DNA of 64,000 bases from Clostridium sp. K4410.MGS-306 (GTDB lineage Bacteria; Cyanobacteriota; Vampirovibrionia; Gastranaerophilales; Gastranaerophilaceae). The notes under the pieces were generated by a model. That model ran no database searches, was not told the origin of the DNA, and saw nothing but the letters and a program-made list of their open reading frames with translations. Positions 33,312 through 42,946 of the stretch are shown piece by piece. Where the stretch lies: contig LARD01000009.1 of NCBI GenBank assembly GCA_000980375.1, forward strand, positions 144,730-208,729, written 5' to 3'. Numbering within the stretch: the first letter of the stretch is position 1; each line of letters opens with the position of its first letter. Both the position numbers and the translations under genes were made by a program.

Positions 33312-34634
33312 TTATTTAATATGCTCTAACTTATATCTTTCCAAAAACGGAGCAACGTCAAAATCAGATTTCTTAATATATTTAGCTTGTGCCATATCAC
33401 CTTTACCATTGATAAATGGAATGTCCATGAACATTGTTTCATCATCAAAAGCTTCAAAAATTTTTCTTGTGGGTTGGCCATTATTTGGGTCGTATTCTAT
33501 ATAATCATCTAACTTGCCATTTTTTAACGACAAACCGCTTGATTTATTACCGGTTTTGCTGTCTAATGTAATGTGCTCAAACCATCCGGGCATTAGTTCT
33601 TTTGTTCTGACTATTTCATTATTTGAGTTAAACAAATAATATCTATAACTATTGAAACTATCATTGACAATAATAGTTCCGTTTGTATGATGTTGTATCT
33701 CTTTCAATTCATTACCGTCATAGAGTTCGTATCTTTTGTTTGATAAAATTGCGTATTTGTCTTTTGAACCTACACTGATAGCACCGTATTCTGTCGCTTT
33801 CTTATGATTAATGACTTTTAAAACCAATGCATTGTCATAGTTGTTGTCCATTGGCTGAATGTAGATAGCTTCTTTTGTCAGGCGATTATTTTTAAATTCG
33901 GCTGTCATGACACTCGGTCTGGTTCCTCCGATTTTAGATATCGGAACAATTCTCTTGCTCAAATTACCATTATTGTCATAAAAATGAAGACTTGGAGTAT
34001 TATCAACAAAAGAAACTATTTTAGCTAATTTGCCGTTTTTATCATAATATTCGATATAAGTCTGAGATATTTTGTTGTCTGTATCCAAACCTTTTATTAT
34101 TCTTGTTAATTTTCCTTCTTTGTCAAACACTCTTATGCCATCTTTGCCTGCTTCAAAAGGAATTTTATTTTCCTTAAGATATTTTACATAATCGCTTCCG
34201 TGTTTGTAGCATACTTCATTGAATTCTGTATAAATTTCATTGTATTGTCGAAGTGCTCTTTTTGCATGTTTGGTTTCCTTTGACAATTCGGCATTTATTT
34301 TGTTAATTGTTCTTTGAGTTGGGTTTGTTTCCTTTATTGTTTTGTTTGGATTTTTTGAAGTTTTTTTGACAGGTTGTGCTGCTGCTTCTGCTGAATTTTT
34401 AACTGACTCCTGTTGCACAACTTTTTTGGCGTTTGTCCACCAGTTGTTTCTATGCCCGATTATTCCCAGTGCAACAACACCAGCAAGTGCTGTTGCTCCA
34501 ATCATGTATTTTGCAGACTGGCTCAAACTTTTATCAACAAAAAGATTCTGCTTAGATTCTTCGTCTTTCTTTTGAACAGGTTTAATTGCATAATCTTGCG
34601 GAATTTTTATAAAACCTGTACTGTTAATTGGCAT
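33312..34634 (-). CDS. single-pass membrane protein with YwqK-like repeats, unknown
   Basis: A 440-residue protein: disordered head (1-42), membrane helix (about 43-62, YMIGATALAGVVALGIIGH), Ala/Lys/Thr-rich linker, coiled coil (about 110-150), then a repeat domain with units such as VFDKEGKLTRIIKG, EYYDKNGKLAKIVSF and HFYDNNGNLSKRIV, like YwqK/MORN-type repeats. AGGA precedes the ATG. Layout parallels the 31560 gene. Function unknown; surface-exposed or periplasmic display of the repeats is an inference. Confidence 0.58.
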   Translation of the reverse strand: MPINSTGFIKIPQDYAIKPVQKKDEESKQNLFVDKSLSQSAKYMIGATALAGVVALGIIGHRNNWWTNAKKVVQQESVKNSAEAAAQPVKKTSKNPNKTIKETNPTQRTINKINAELSKETKHAKRALRQYNEIYTEFNEVCYKHGSDYVKYLKENKIPFEAGKDGIRVFDKEGKLTRIIKGLDTDNKISQTYIEYYDKNGKLAKIVSFVDNTPSLHFYDNNGNLSKRIVPISKIGGTRPSVMTAEFKNNRLTKEAIYIQPMDNNYDNALVLKVINHKKATEYGAISVGSKDKYAILSNKRYELYDGNELKEIQHHTNGTIIVNDSFNSYRYYLFNSNNEIVRTKELMPGWFEHITLDSKTGNKSSGLSLKNGKLDDYIEYDPNNGQPTRKIFEAFDDETMFMDIPFINGKGDMAQAKYIKKSDFDVAPFLERYKLEHIK

Positions 34635-34728
34635 AATTTTCCTACACTATTGTTACCTATACATATAAAAACGTAGGCTTAACAATAGTTGCTAAATTTT
34701 TAAGAAATATTAAATATATATTACAGTC

Positions 34729-35304
34729 CTAAAATTGTACAGCTGGTACTGCTTTGTCTGCTTCCGGTGTGTTAAAGTACTCTCGTGCCTTTATACCGAT
34801 TATGCCGGCAATAATTGATGTTGGGAATGTTCTAATTCTCGCATTTAACAGTTGTACACTGTCGTTGTAATCTTTTCTTGCTACAGCCAGCCTGTTTTCG
34901 GTTCCTGCCAGTTCGTCTTGCAGATTGATAAACTGTTTGTCGGCTTTGAGCTCAGGATATCTTTCCACAACCAAAAGCAGCCTTGATAAAGCATTAGAAA
35001 GGTCGCTGTTACCCTGCTGTATGCCTTTCATATCGTTTTTGTTCATTGCTCCGCCCAGCTTTGCACGAGCTTCGGCTATTTGAGTAAATACAGCTTTTTC
35101 ATGCGCTGCATAACCTTTTACAGTTGCAACCAAATTCGGTATCAAATCATTACGCCTTTTCAGCTGGTTGTCTACCTGCGCCCAGTTAGAGTTAACGTTT
35201 TCATCCATTACCTGCAAATTGTTGTATGTACCAATAAATGCACCAAACAACATCACAACAAGCACTAAAACCGTGCCTAAAATAATCCATCCTGTTTTTT
35301 TCAT
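34729..35304 (-). CDS. lemA: LemA family protein
   Basis: A 191-residue protein with an N-terminal membrane helix (WIILGTVLVLVVMLFGAFIG) and a long helical bundle carrying the family pattern NLQVMDENVNSNWAQVDNQL, KRRNDLIPNLVATVKGYAAH and NARIRTFPTSIIAGIIG. LemA proteins are anchored with most of the chain outside the membrane; their role is unclear, but they are commonly paired with TPM-domain proteins, as here. AGAAGGAG precedes the ATG. Third gene of the TPM-NTase-LemA operon. Confidence 0.93.
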   Translation of the reverse strand: MKKTGWIILGTVLVLVVMLFGAFIGTYNNLQVMDENVNSNWAQVDNQLKRRNDLIPNLVATVKGYAAHEKAVFTQIAEARAKLGGAMNKNDMKGIQQGNSDLSNALSRLLLVVERYPELKADKQFINLQDELAGTENRLAVARKDYNDSVQLLNARIRTFPTSIIAGIIGIKAREYFNTPEADKAVPAVQF

Positions 35305-35316
35305 ATTATTCTCCTT

Positions 35317-36039
35317 CTATAAGTTGTTTACGTAATCCAAAAGTTTTTGCAGCTCTGCCACGGCAGTGTCTGCTGTTTCTATGGTCTCTTTCTTATTAAG
35401 AGTGCAGTGTTTTTCTTTGTGGCACAATAGCTTTTCATAAAAACTTTTGTTGATAGCAAAAAGCGAGTGTATCTTGTTCAAATTTTCATAAGGTGACTTT
35501 GATACTTCAATATTTTTTATTCTCAAAATTGCCTTAAAAATTGCGTTTAATGTCTTTGTCAGGGGCACAAGACTTTTTTGCAGCATTATGTGGCTATGCG
35601 CATTCATAAGATAATGTGCACGAAACTGCATTAAAAGATTCTTTGTTTCAGCCTCACATTGCAGCCGTAAATCATCCCTGTTGACGTTTATATTGCATAT
35701 CACATCTTCTCCATAAAGAATCTTGTGGTTCTCTTTTATATCACTGTATTCCATCGCATACACATCAGATGAGCTGTACCACTCTTTTTCTCCCATAAAA
35801 ACAGGCAGTGAATTCCTCTTGCTGCAAAAAATACAACTCTTGCCCATCCATTCTCTTGCGGGTTTCGAACATTTTCTTATATCTTCGCCGCACAAATCTG
35901 TTACAAGAACCATTAAATCCACATCTTGCAACAGGTTATCAGCTTTTTCACCTGCCTTAGCACCATAAACAAACACTGATTTTAACCTTGAGCCAAAAAT
36001 GTTTTTTAATTGTTCAATAAATTTATCTAATTTTGTCAT
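35317..36039 (-). CDS. nucleotidyltransferase-domain protein
   Basis: A 240-residue protein whose N-terminus has a minimal nucleotidyltransferase pattern: FGSRLKSVFVYGAKAG followed by DVDLMVLV, the paired catalytic aspartates. The usual GS motif is replaced by GAKAG, which may weaken activity. The C-terminal half is helical. AAAGGA precedes the ATG. It sits between the TPM and LemA genes, an uncommon insertion in that pair, with 12-19-bp gaps. Confidence 0.72.
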   Translation of the reverse strand: MTKLDKFIEQLKNIFGSRLKSVFVYGAKAGEKADNLLQDVDLMVLVTDLCGEDIRKCSKPAREWMGKSCIFCSKRNSLPVFMGEKEWYSSSDVYAMEYSDIKENHKILYGEDVICNINVNRDDLRLQCEAETKNLLMQFRAHYLMNAHSHIMLQKSLVPLTKTLNAIFKAILRIKNIEVSKSPYENLNKIHSLFAINKSFYEKLLCHKEKHCTLNKKETIETADTAVAELQKLLDYVNNL

Positions 36040-36058
36040 TTTTACTGTCCTTTAATTT

Positions 36059-36781
36059 TTACCATCCTCCAGAGGCTCCGCCGCCGCCGAACCCTCCGCC
36101 GCCGCCAAAACCGCCAAAGCTTCCTCCTCCGAATCCGCGTCCTGAGTAGCCGCCATATCCACCGCCAAAGGGTATAAATATCGGGAATATCCCAAATCTT
36201 ATACATAAAAATATAATTAAAATCAGTAATAAAAATCCGAAATCATCACCCGATGATGGCTGCTGCGGCACAGGCCCGTTAACGGAAAGTGTTACACCGT
36301 ATGCTCTTGCAATGTAATCTGCTAATTGATAAGTACCTCTCCAGATTCCGCTTTGATAGTCTCCCTGCCTAAAGTACGGCAGCATCTGTTCATCTCGGAT
36401 TCGTCCTGCTTTCCCGTCAGGGATAATACCCTCAAGCCCGTATCCAATTTCTATTCGTAATTTTCTTTCATTTGGCGCAACAAGTACAACTGCTCCGGTA
36501 TTTTCGCCTTTTTTCCCGATTTTAAACTCTCTGCCTACATCAAGAGCGGTCTGCTCAATGCTTTTACCGTCAAGAGATTTAACAGTAACAACCGCAATAT
36601 CAGCGCCTGTCTTTTTTTGCAAATCCCACAAAAAAGCATTTATAGAATTTTTTGCACCGGTATCCAAAACATTCGCATTGTCAGAAATAAAACCGTCAAA
36701 ATTATAAGAAGAGTCGGCAAAAGCACACTGGAGTGATAAAAACATTATAAAAATTATAGATATAAGAATTCTTTTTATCAT
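36059..36781 (-). CDS. TPM-domain membrane protein (YgcG-like)
   Basis: A 240-residue protein: signal peptide (MIKRILISIIFIMFLSL), a TPM domain (about residues 25-160; VNVLDTGAKNSINAFLW-like start, GADIAVVTVKSLDGKSI, LRIEIGYGLEGIIPDG, IRDEQMLPYFRQGDYQSGIW), one membrane helix (about 183-205) and a Gly/Phe-rich tail. The family often accompanies LemA. The start is placed at the signal-peptide Met; TATAAT ends six bases upstream and no Shine-Dalgarno is present. Confidence 0.88.
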   Translation of the reverse strand: MIKRILISIIFIMFLSLQCAFADSSYNFDGFISDNANVLDTGAKNSINAFLWDLQKKTGADIAVVTVKSLDGKSIEQTALDVGREFKIGKKGENTGAVVLVAPNERKLRIEIGYGLEGIIPDGKAGRIRDEQMLPYFRQGDYQSGIWRGTYQLADYIARAYGVTLSVNGPVPQQPSSGDDFGFLLLILIIFLCIRFGIFPIFIPFGGGYGGYSGRGFGGGSFGGFGGGGGFGGGGASGGW

Positions 36782-36787
36782 AAAGAA

Positions 36788-36793
36788 ATTATA
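36788..36793 (-). promoter_or_regulatory. -10 box, leaderless arrangement, for the TPM-NTase-LemA operon
   Basis: A perfect TATAAT on the minus strand, six bases before the ATG at 36781. Confidence 0.58.
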
Positions 36794-36870
36794 TTCCATT
36801 TAAAACTTAATGCAATAATCAAGTGTATAATGTATAATAGTTACGAATTAAATGCTGACAGGAGTTTGTT

Positions 36871-37812
36871 GTGGAAAATAAATACAAAAAAAGAATTCTT
36901 TTTCTTGGTATGCCTGACATGGCCATTATCTGCCTGTCAAAACTTGTTGCAGAAGGCTTTAATATTGTAGGTGTTGTGCCTCCTCATTTTACCGAGGCAA
37001 CTTACGGGCTAATGTGCAACTTCACAAAAAGCCTCCGCCTTCCCCTTATCACATATGAAAGAACAATGGATGAGCTGGATTTTATCCACAAGGTGAGACA
37101 ACTTGATGCAGATATTGCCGTGGTTTGTTCTTATAACAAAAAATTTCCGCCTGAACTTTTGAAAACAGTCAAAGGCGGCTTTGTAAATTGCCACCCCTCA
37201 CTTCTTCCCGACTATAGAGGTGCTAATCCTTACAGCAATGTAATTATCAATAACGAAAAAGAAACCGGTATCACGCTTCATTTTATGGATGAAAACTTTG
37301 ATACAGGCAATATAATTGCGCAAAAAAAAGTAAATATTGAAAATAAAGAAACAATGGGTACATTATTCAATAGAATGAATTATTTGTGCGCAGAGTTTTT
37401 GAGCGAGTTTTTGCAAAATTTTGAACAAAACACAGATGTTGTGTCAATGCCACAGCCGCAGGGCGAGTTTAAAAAAGCACCCGCAATAGACTCACGTAAC
37501 ATGAGAAACTTTATTGACTGGGATAAAGATGCTGCATACATAGACCGTTTTGTGAGAGCACTCAACCCTTTTATCAGTGCAATGACAAACTTTAGAGGCG
37601 TTTTCTTAAAAGTTTATTCTGCTGAAATCTCTGATAAAAAAGTAAAAGAAGAACCAGGCACCATCTGCCACGTAAAAGATACACTGGGGGTTGCAACAGG
37701 CAGCGGTGTGCTTTATATAAAATCTTTGCAATTCGGCTCTTACATGATTTCAGATGCAAAAAGTTTTATAGAAAAGTTTAAACCCCAAATAGGTGAAAAG
37801 TTAGGAAAATAA
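36871..37812 (+). CDS. formyltransferase family protein (methionyl-tRNA formyltransferase-like)
   Basis: A 313-residue protein with the formyl-transferase fold: KRILFLGMPDMAIICLSKL, VVCSYNKKFPPELL, then the catalytic NCHPSLLPDYRGANPYSNVI and DENFDTGNIIAQ. The C-terminal part (FVRALNPFISAMTNFRGVFL) resembles the Fmt C-terminal domain. The signature is SLLPDYRGANP rather than the SLLPRWRGAAP of classical Fmt, so a sugar N-formyltransferase is an alternative. GTG start with AGGAG upstream. The next gene starts at its stop (TAATG). Confidence 0.78.
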   Translation: MENKYKKRILFLGMPDMAIICLSKLVAEGFNIVGVVPPHFTEATYGLMCNFTKSLRLPLITYERTMDELDFIHKVRQLDADIAVVCSYNKKFPPELLKTVKGGFVNCHPSLLPDYRGANPYSNVIINNEKETGITLHFMDENFDTGNIIAQKKVNIENKETMGTLFNRMNYLCAEFLSEFLQNFEQNTDVVSMPQPQGEFKKAPAIDSRNMRNFIDWDKDAAYIDRFVRALNPFISAMTNFRGVFLKVYSAEISDKKVKEEPGTICHVKDTLGVATGSGVLYIKSLQFGSYMISDAKSFIEKFKPQIGEKLGK

Positions 37813-38642
37813 TGGATACACTAAAGTTTGTAACAGCAGGACAGCCGATATGCAACGGAACAGCCGGCTATAAAAGAGCCTTCGAAATACTGGAAGAACT
37901 GGGCTTGGACGGTATGGAGCTGGAGTTTGTTCACGGCGTCAGAATGACAGAGGCCAATCAAAACCTCGTGCGAGATATCGTAAAAGAAAAAAATATGGTA
38001 ATCACTGCACACGGGCCTTATTATATAAACTTGAACTCTAAAGAAGATGAAAAAATAGAAGCCAGCGTTAAAAGAATACTTGATACAGCACGCATGGGCC
38101 AGAGCCTTGGTGCGTTTTCCGTAACTTATCACGCTGCTTTTTATATGGGTAAATCATCTAAAGAAGTCTCTGAGCGTGTTCATAAATCAATGGAAGAAAT
38201 ATGCACTGTTCTTGATGAAGAAAAACTCGATATCTGGGTCCGTCCAGAAACAACAGGAAAACCCACTCAATGGGGGAACCTTGAAGAAATAGTGGAATTG
38301 TCAAAAAACTTTAAACAGGTTTTGCCGTGTGTTGATTTTTCTCATCTTCACGCACGTACAAACGGCCTTTACAACACGTACGACGAGTTTTGCGCAATAT
38401 TTGATACCATTGGCACAGAGCTTGGCGATTATGCTCTCAATAATTTTCACGCACATATTGCAGGCATAGAATACGGTGAAAAAGGCGAGAAAAAACACCT
38501 TCTGCTTGAAGAAAGTGATATGAATTATAAAGACCTTTTAAAAGCATTCAAAAAATTTGATGTCAAAGGCGTTGTTGTGTGCGAAAGCCCGATTATGGAA
38601 AAAGATGCTGTAATATTAAAAGAATTTTATAACAGTTTGTAA
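37812..38642 (+). CDS. TIM-barrel protein of the endonuclease IV / sugar-phosphate isomerase superfamily
   Basis: A 276-residue barrel with metal-site motifs in the order of endonuclease IV: GMELEFV, TAHGPYYINLNS, TYHAAFY, RPETTGKPTQWG, CVDFSHLHARTNG, NFHAHIAGIEYGEKGEKKHL and VVCESP. An AP-endonuclease of the archaeal-like Nfo branch is the best guess; a xylose-isomerase-like sugar epimerase cannot be excluded. It is translationally coupled to the formyltransferase gene. Confidence 0.76.
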   Translation: MDTLKFVTAGQPICNGTAGYKRAFEILEELGLDGMELEFVHGVRMTEANQNLVRDIVKEKNMVITAHGPYYINLNSKEDEKIEASVKRILDTARMGQSLGAFSVTYHAAFYMGKSSKEVSERVHKSMEEICTVLDEEKLDIWVRPETTGKPTQWGNLEEIVELSKNFKQVLPCVDFSHLHARTNGLYNTYDEFCAIFDTIGTELGDYALNNFHAHIAGIEYGEKGEKKHLLLEESDMNYKDLLKAFKKFDVKGVVVCESPIMEKDAVILKEFYNSL

Positions 38643-38730
38643 TATATCTTAACAAAAAGCCAAAAACCATGCAATTTTTTAGGTTTCCGGGTTTTCATGA
38701 GACTAAATCAAGATATAAGGAAGCAAAATA

Positions 38731-39207
38731 GTGGTTGGCAGTGTAAATACGGCATCCATCACCCCCGAAACAGCCGTAAAAAGTACAAAAGATAGAAATA
38801 ATAATCAAAATACTTCATCCTTAAAAACAAGGGATTTACCTTTTGATAGTGTTGAATTCAAAAGTGCAGAAAAAAATCGCCAAAAAGAAGACCTTAAAAC
38901 AGGAGGGATTTTTGCACTTGTCACAGCCTTGACTATTGGTATACTTGCAAGAAAACCTAAAGTCAAGGCACTTGTTCGTGTGTCAAAAGACAATCCGAAT
39001 CTTAAACGATATCTTGCAATAGACCTTTTGAACAGCCATCTTAAAGATGGTACAAAACTCTCCTATGATGCAACAAAGCAGCAGATTAAAAAGGTTTATA
39101 AACAACTTGCTGTCAAATTTCACCCTGACAAATGCAAATCCGAAGATAAAGAAAAAGTGGAAAATATCTTTAAAGATATAGTGGGAGCATATACTCAACT
39201 TAAATAA
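38731..39207 (+). CDS. membrane-anchored protein with C-terminal J-domain (short)
   Basis: A 158-residue protein: polar head (1-55, with LPFDSVEFKS), one membrane helix (about 59-75, GGIFALVTALTIGILA), and a C-terminal J-domain (about 95-158) with the HPD motif in KQLAVKFHPDKCKSEDK. J-domains stimulate DnaK/Hsp70. There is no Gly/Phe region, zinc finger or substrate domain. GTG start with AAGGAAG upstream. The J-domain is a clear paralogue of that at the end of the next gene. Confidence 0.76.
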   Translation: MVGSVNTASITPETAVKSTKDRNNNQNTSSLKTRDLPFDSVEFKSAEKNRQKEDLKTGGIFALVTALTIGILARKPKVKALVRVSKDNPNLKRYLAIDLLNSHLKDGTKLSYDATKQQIKKVYKQLAVKFHPDKCKSEDKEKVENIFKDIVGAYTQLK

Positions 39208-39295
39208 GCCTGTATAAAAATTTTTGCTTATAGCAATATTTTATTACCTTTTAACTTTATATATATAATGTGCAATGGAAATTGAAAGGTCTTAT

Positions 39296-41833
39296 ATGAC
39301 AGAAAAATTCAACATAGGTAGTGTTCAAAATAGTTTAATAAAACAATTAGAAAATAAAGTAAATAACAATCCCAACCAAATAAATACCAAAACACCTGAT
39401 ATGCCTAATGATAAGGTTGAATTGTCGACTAAAAAAGACGAGAACAAATCTTTATACAAAAAAATTGCACTCGCTGCTGCAGCTGTTCTTGCTGTTGCAG
39501 GCACAGTAGTTTATGTAAAAAAACATCCTGACAAAGCAGACGATGTAATAAAACAGGGCAAACAAAAAATAGAAGAAGCTGAAAAAGAAGCAAAAAAAGC
39601 GGTAGAAGAAAAAACAGAAAAAACAAAAAAGGTTGCAGAAGAAAAAGCCGCAAAAGCAAAAGAAAAAGCAAAAATCGCCAGAGAAGAACAAAAGGCGATT
39701 GCCGAAAAGAAACGTTTGGAAGAAATTTATCAGCGTGATATAAAACAGGTAAATGAAATCTTGTCTGATGCCATTGGAAAAACAGATGACGAGGTGGCAG
39801 GCCTTTTGCGGGAAAAATACAATGAAGAAATTCTTGGCCCATCATTTAATATTAAAAGAGCCTTGATATATAACAAAAATATTGCAGCAGAAGTACTTAT
39901 AGAAAAAGCTGGCTCTGTGAAAGATCCTGTGGAAAAAGAACGCCTTCTCTCTAAAGCCGTTGATTTTGTACAAGAAGAAATAAGCCCTAGCAATGAAAGT
40001 GCCAATTTTGAAAAATTGGAAGAAATAAAATTACAACTTAAAAATCTATATAAAACAGAAGGTGTCGAATTCAAATCAAAAGATACCATAATAAAAACTA
40101 TTGTCGAAAAATCAAATAAAATATTTAATCAAACAGATGAGGCCAAAAATCTCAAAGAAGCACTGGGGTCAGAAGCGGATTATTCACTTTACAAAAAACT
40201 CTGTGAAAAAAGTAAAAACTATGAAAATGTTTGGCACGAAAAAACAGACCCGATGGTATTGCTTGCTTATACAGATTTAAAACGTGACAAATCAATCAAT
40301 GTTTTCTTGCACGATATTCTCCCTAAGCTGATTAAAGAAGAAAAAAATATCGTTAAACAAGAAGACCTCTATTTCAAATATTTGAATGTAACAAGAGAAT
40401 ATACAAACGGTAATAAACATACAAATGAAAGTTTTGATATCCTGAATGAAATGAATGAGCTGTTCTACAAAAAAGAGGTAAAACTCCCCAAAGGCGACTC
40501 ATTAAAATACAAGGAAGAAATCCAATCACAGCTTAAAGAAACAATGGATGAATTTATCTTCAAAAAATTTGATTTACCTTCAATAAACACTGATGAAGAA
40601 AAAATGGCACTTGCAAAAAGAGTTATTAACCGCTCAAATGGAATTATCTTTTATCTTCTCCCTGACCAGGTTAAAACATCGCATATAACAGAAGCGCTTG
40701 TAAAAATGGGTAGACAGAACAAAAATGAAAAATATATAGAAAATGCAATTGATCTGGCAATGTCCAAAAATGAGAAAAAACATGCCTCAGAATTAATCAA
40801 TGATATCTTAAATAAAGATGAAGATATTTCAGCAGGTTTGAAAGACAAATTAATCAAAATTCGCGAAGATTTTAAAACAGCTTCTAAAAAAGCCGCTGAA
40901 GAAATTTCTGCTTCAATCAAATCAAAATCACTTGAACAAGCGTTTGAAACCTTTACATCAAGACCTGAAACTAAAGAAGCAATAAAAGAATTTGCACAAA
41001 AAACAGGCAATTCTGAAGCTCAAATTATTGAAAAAATGCAGCAAGGAGACGGTGAAACAATTAGAAGGATTGTTAAAAAATCTATTAACAATACCAACGC
41101 TGAAAAATGGATGTCTGATTTAAAATCAACACCTGTTTGGGATGATGTTATCACTTATCTTGATAAAGTGGACGATATTGTAAAAGATAAAGTAGAACTT
41201 GAATACCTTCAAAATATAAGACTGCGCGCTTTAGCCGCAAATGTCCAAACAACAAAAGCTGCGTATCCTGAAAAATCAGAAGGCTATAGAGAAATCTTAA
41301 GATCTCATGTTACAAATATGCTCTATGGCAAAGATATGAACGGCAAACTTGCACAAGAAAACATAGACGAAAATGCTGTTAATAAAATAACAAATTATTT
41401 AGAAACGCTGGTCTGGGTTCCTGTACCTGAGACAACAATGTATAGTGCAATAGAAAGAATCCTTGAAAAACCCTACGGACTTTCTGAAAATACAATAAAT
41501 GCACTTAAAACCAAAATGGAAGAAATAAAAACCCGTTTGAAAATCAAAACAGAAGAAGACTATTATGATGAATTCTTCAACAGATTCAAAAGCGGAAAAT
41601 CAGGCGGTGCAGGCAGAGCTTCTTCTAAACTCACAAAAGAAACGGCTATAGACACTCTTAACAAATACATAGAAGGCGATAAATTGAAAGCTGACTCTAC
41701 AAAAGCGCAAATCAAAGCCGCATACAGACGTCTTGCTCTTAAATATCACCCAGATACTTGTAAAGAAGCTGACAAAGCTGCCTACGAAGAAATCTTTAAA
41801 GAAATCGGCGAAGCTTACGGCGCGTTGAGATAA
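39296..41833 (+). CDS. large membrane-anchored coiled-coil protein with C-terminal J-domain
   Basis: An 845-residue protein: polar head with MPNDKVELSTKKD, membrane helix (about 52-70, KKIALAAAAVLAVAGTVVYV), a Lys/Glu/Ala coiled coil (about 75-150), about 600 residues of helical sequence without a recognised domain, and a J-domain at about 785-845 with HPD in YRRLALKYHPDTCKEADK. The start at 39296 is preferred over 39275 because AAAGG is seven bases upstream. J-domains are usually N-terminal in co-chaperones; here it is at the extreme C-terminus. A Hsp70 recruiter at the membrane is the inferred role. Confidence 0.72.
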   Translation: MTEKFNIGSVQNSLIKQLENKVNNNPNQINTKTPDMPNDKVELSTKKDENKSLYKKIALAAAAVLAVAGTVVYVKKHPDKADDVIKQGKQKIEEAEKEAKKAVEEKTEKTKKVAEEKAAKAKEKAKIAREEQKAIAEKKRLEEIYQRDIKQVNEILSDAIGKTDDEVAGLLREKYNEEILGPSFNIKRALIYNKNIAAEVLIEKAGSVKDPVEKERLLSKAVDFVQEEISPSNESANFEKLEEIKLQLKNLYKTEGVEFKSKDTIIKTIVEKSNKIFNQTDEAKNLKEALGSEADYSLYKKLCEKSKNYENVWHEKTDPMVLLAYTDLKRDKSINVFLHDILPKLIKEEKNIVKQEDLYFKYLNVTREYTNGNKHTNESFDILNEMNELFYKKEVKLPKGDSLKYKEEIQSQLKETMDEFIFKKFDLPSINTDEEKMALAKRVINRSNGIIFYLLPDQVKTSHITEALVKMGRQNKNEKYIENAIDLAMSKNEKKHASELINDILNKDEDISAGLKDKLIKIREDFKTASKKAAEEISASIKSKSLEQAFETFTSRPETKEAIKEFAQKTGNSEAQIIEKMQQGDGETIRRIVKKSINNTNAEKWMSDLKSTPVWDDVITYLDKVDDIVKDKVELEYLQNIRLRALAANVQTTKAAYPEKSEGYREILRSHVTNMLYGKDMNGKLAQENIDENAVNKITNYLETLVWVPVPETTMYSAIERILEKPYGLSENTINALKTKMEEIKTRLKIKTEEDYYDEFFNRFKSGKSGGAGRASSKLTKETAIDTLNKYIEGDKLKADSTKAQIKAAYRRLALKYHPDTCKEADKAAYEEIFKEIGEAYGALR

Positions 41834-42946
41834 TCATTCAATTAGCGCGGGTTGATTATGATTCTTCAAAGCATCATCAACCACACACGGCTCGGGAATC
41901 TGCTTGGCATTTTTGGCACCAAGCTCTGTCAACCTTTCGCACTGTCTTATTACATTGTCTCTGCCCATGAGCTTTGTCATAGCTTTTGACAGGTTTGTTT
42001 GTACACCGTTAAGGTCTTTTACCATGTCTGCAAATTTGTCTATCATCTTTCCTGCAAGACCGGCAATTTCCTGTGCGTTTTTGTTCTGGCGGTTGACCAT
42101 ATTAAAACTGTTAATGATTTTTAATGCTGCAAGAAGCGTTGACGGAGACACAGGCATGATTTTGTTTTTCCACGCAAGCTCCCAGAGCTCTCCATTTTCA
42201 GCAAAAAGCATTGCATAGCAGCTCTCAACCGGTATAAACATCAATACATACTCGGGTGAAGCAAACTCTTCTATTTCAAAATACTCACGCTTTGCCAGTC
42301 CTGATATGTGCGTTTTTACAGAATCTTTGAACTGTTTCAGGGCAAATTGTGCTTCGTCTTCGTTTTGTGCATTTATATAGGCATCATAAGAGGCAAGAGA
42401 TGTTTTTGCGTCAATAAATACAGCCTTGTTGTCCGGCAGAAAAATAGTTGCATCAGGTTTTTTAGAGCCGAATCCTGTTTGCGTGTCATACTCTTCGCCT
42501 TTTCTCAAACCCGAAAGCTCAAGCACTTTTTCAAGAATAAGCTCGCCCCACTTGCCTTGTTTCATGTTGTCGCCTTTTAATGCAGAAGCAAGAGTGTTTG
42601 TGTCGTTAGAGATTTTTGCTCCTGTCTCAATAACCTCTTTAATGTGCATATCCAGTTTTGCACCCTGTTCAATATTATATGTGGATTGCTTTTTCAGCTC
42701 TTCAAATTTTTCTTTAAACGGTTCTAAAATTTCAGTAATTCTTTCCTTCGACATGTTGGAAAAATCCTGAGTCGTTTCTTTAAAAATTTTGTTTGACAGA
42801 TTTTCAAACTGCAGCTGCATTTTTTCATAAATATCTGAATAAGCGGATTCTACAGCAGCGTGTTGTTTTTGCTGTATATTTTTCATAACAAAAAAAGTAA
42901 CAACCGCACCTAAAACCAAACCTGTTATAAACAAAATAATTTCCAT
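41834..42946 (-). CDS. rmuC: DNA recombination protein RmuC
   Basis: A 370-residue protein: N-terminal membrane helix (IILFITGLVLGAVVTFFVM), coiled coil (about 25-110), then the RmuC nuclease-like core with QGKWGELILEKVLELSGL, GSKKPDATIFLPDNKAVFID, AKTSLASYDAYI and VLMFIPVESCYAM. It is thought to limit inversions and process DNA at replication structures. GGGAG precedes the ATG. The stop abuts that of the convergent J-domain gene. Confidence 0.93.
   Translation of the reverse strand: MEIILFITGLVLGAVVTFFVMKNIQQKQHAAVESAYSDIYEKMQLQFENLSNKIFKETTQDFSNMSKERITEILEPFKEKFEELKKQSTYNIEQGAKLDMHIKEVIETGAKISNDTNTLASALKGDNMKQGKWGELILEKVLELSGLRKGEEYDTQTGFGSKKPDATIFLPDNKAVFIDAKTSLASYDAYINAQNEDEAQFALKQFKDSVKTHISGLAKREYFEIEEFASPEYVLMFIPVESCYAMLFAENGELWELAWKNKIMPVSPSTLLAALKIINSFNMVNRQNKNAQEIAGLAGKMIDKFADMVKDLNGVQTNLSKAMTKLMGRDNVIRQCERLTELGAKNAKQIPEPCVVDDALKNHNQPALIE

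Noticed and set aside
39452..39845. Long Phe/Leu-rich minus-strand frames
   Set aside because: Antisense of the Lys/Glu/Ala coiled-coil region of the large J-domain gene; composition is a by-product of AAA/GAA codons.
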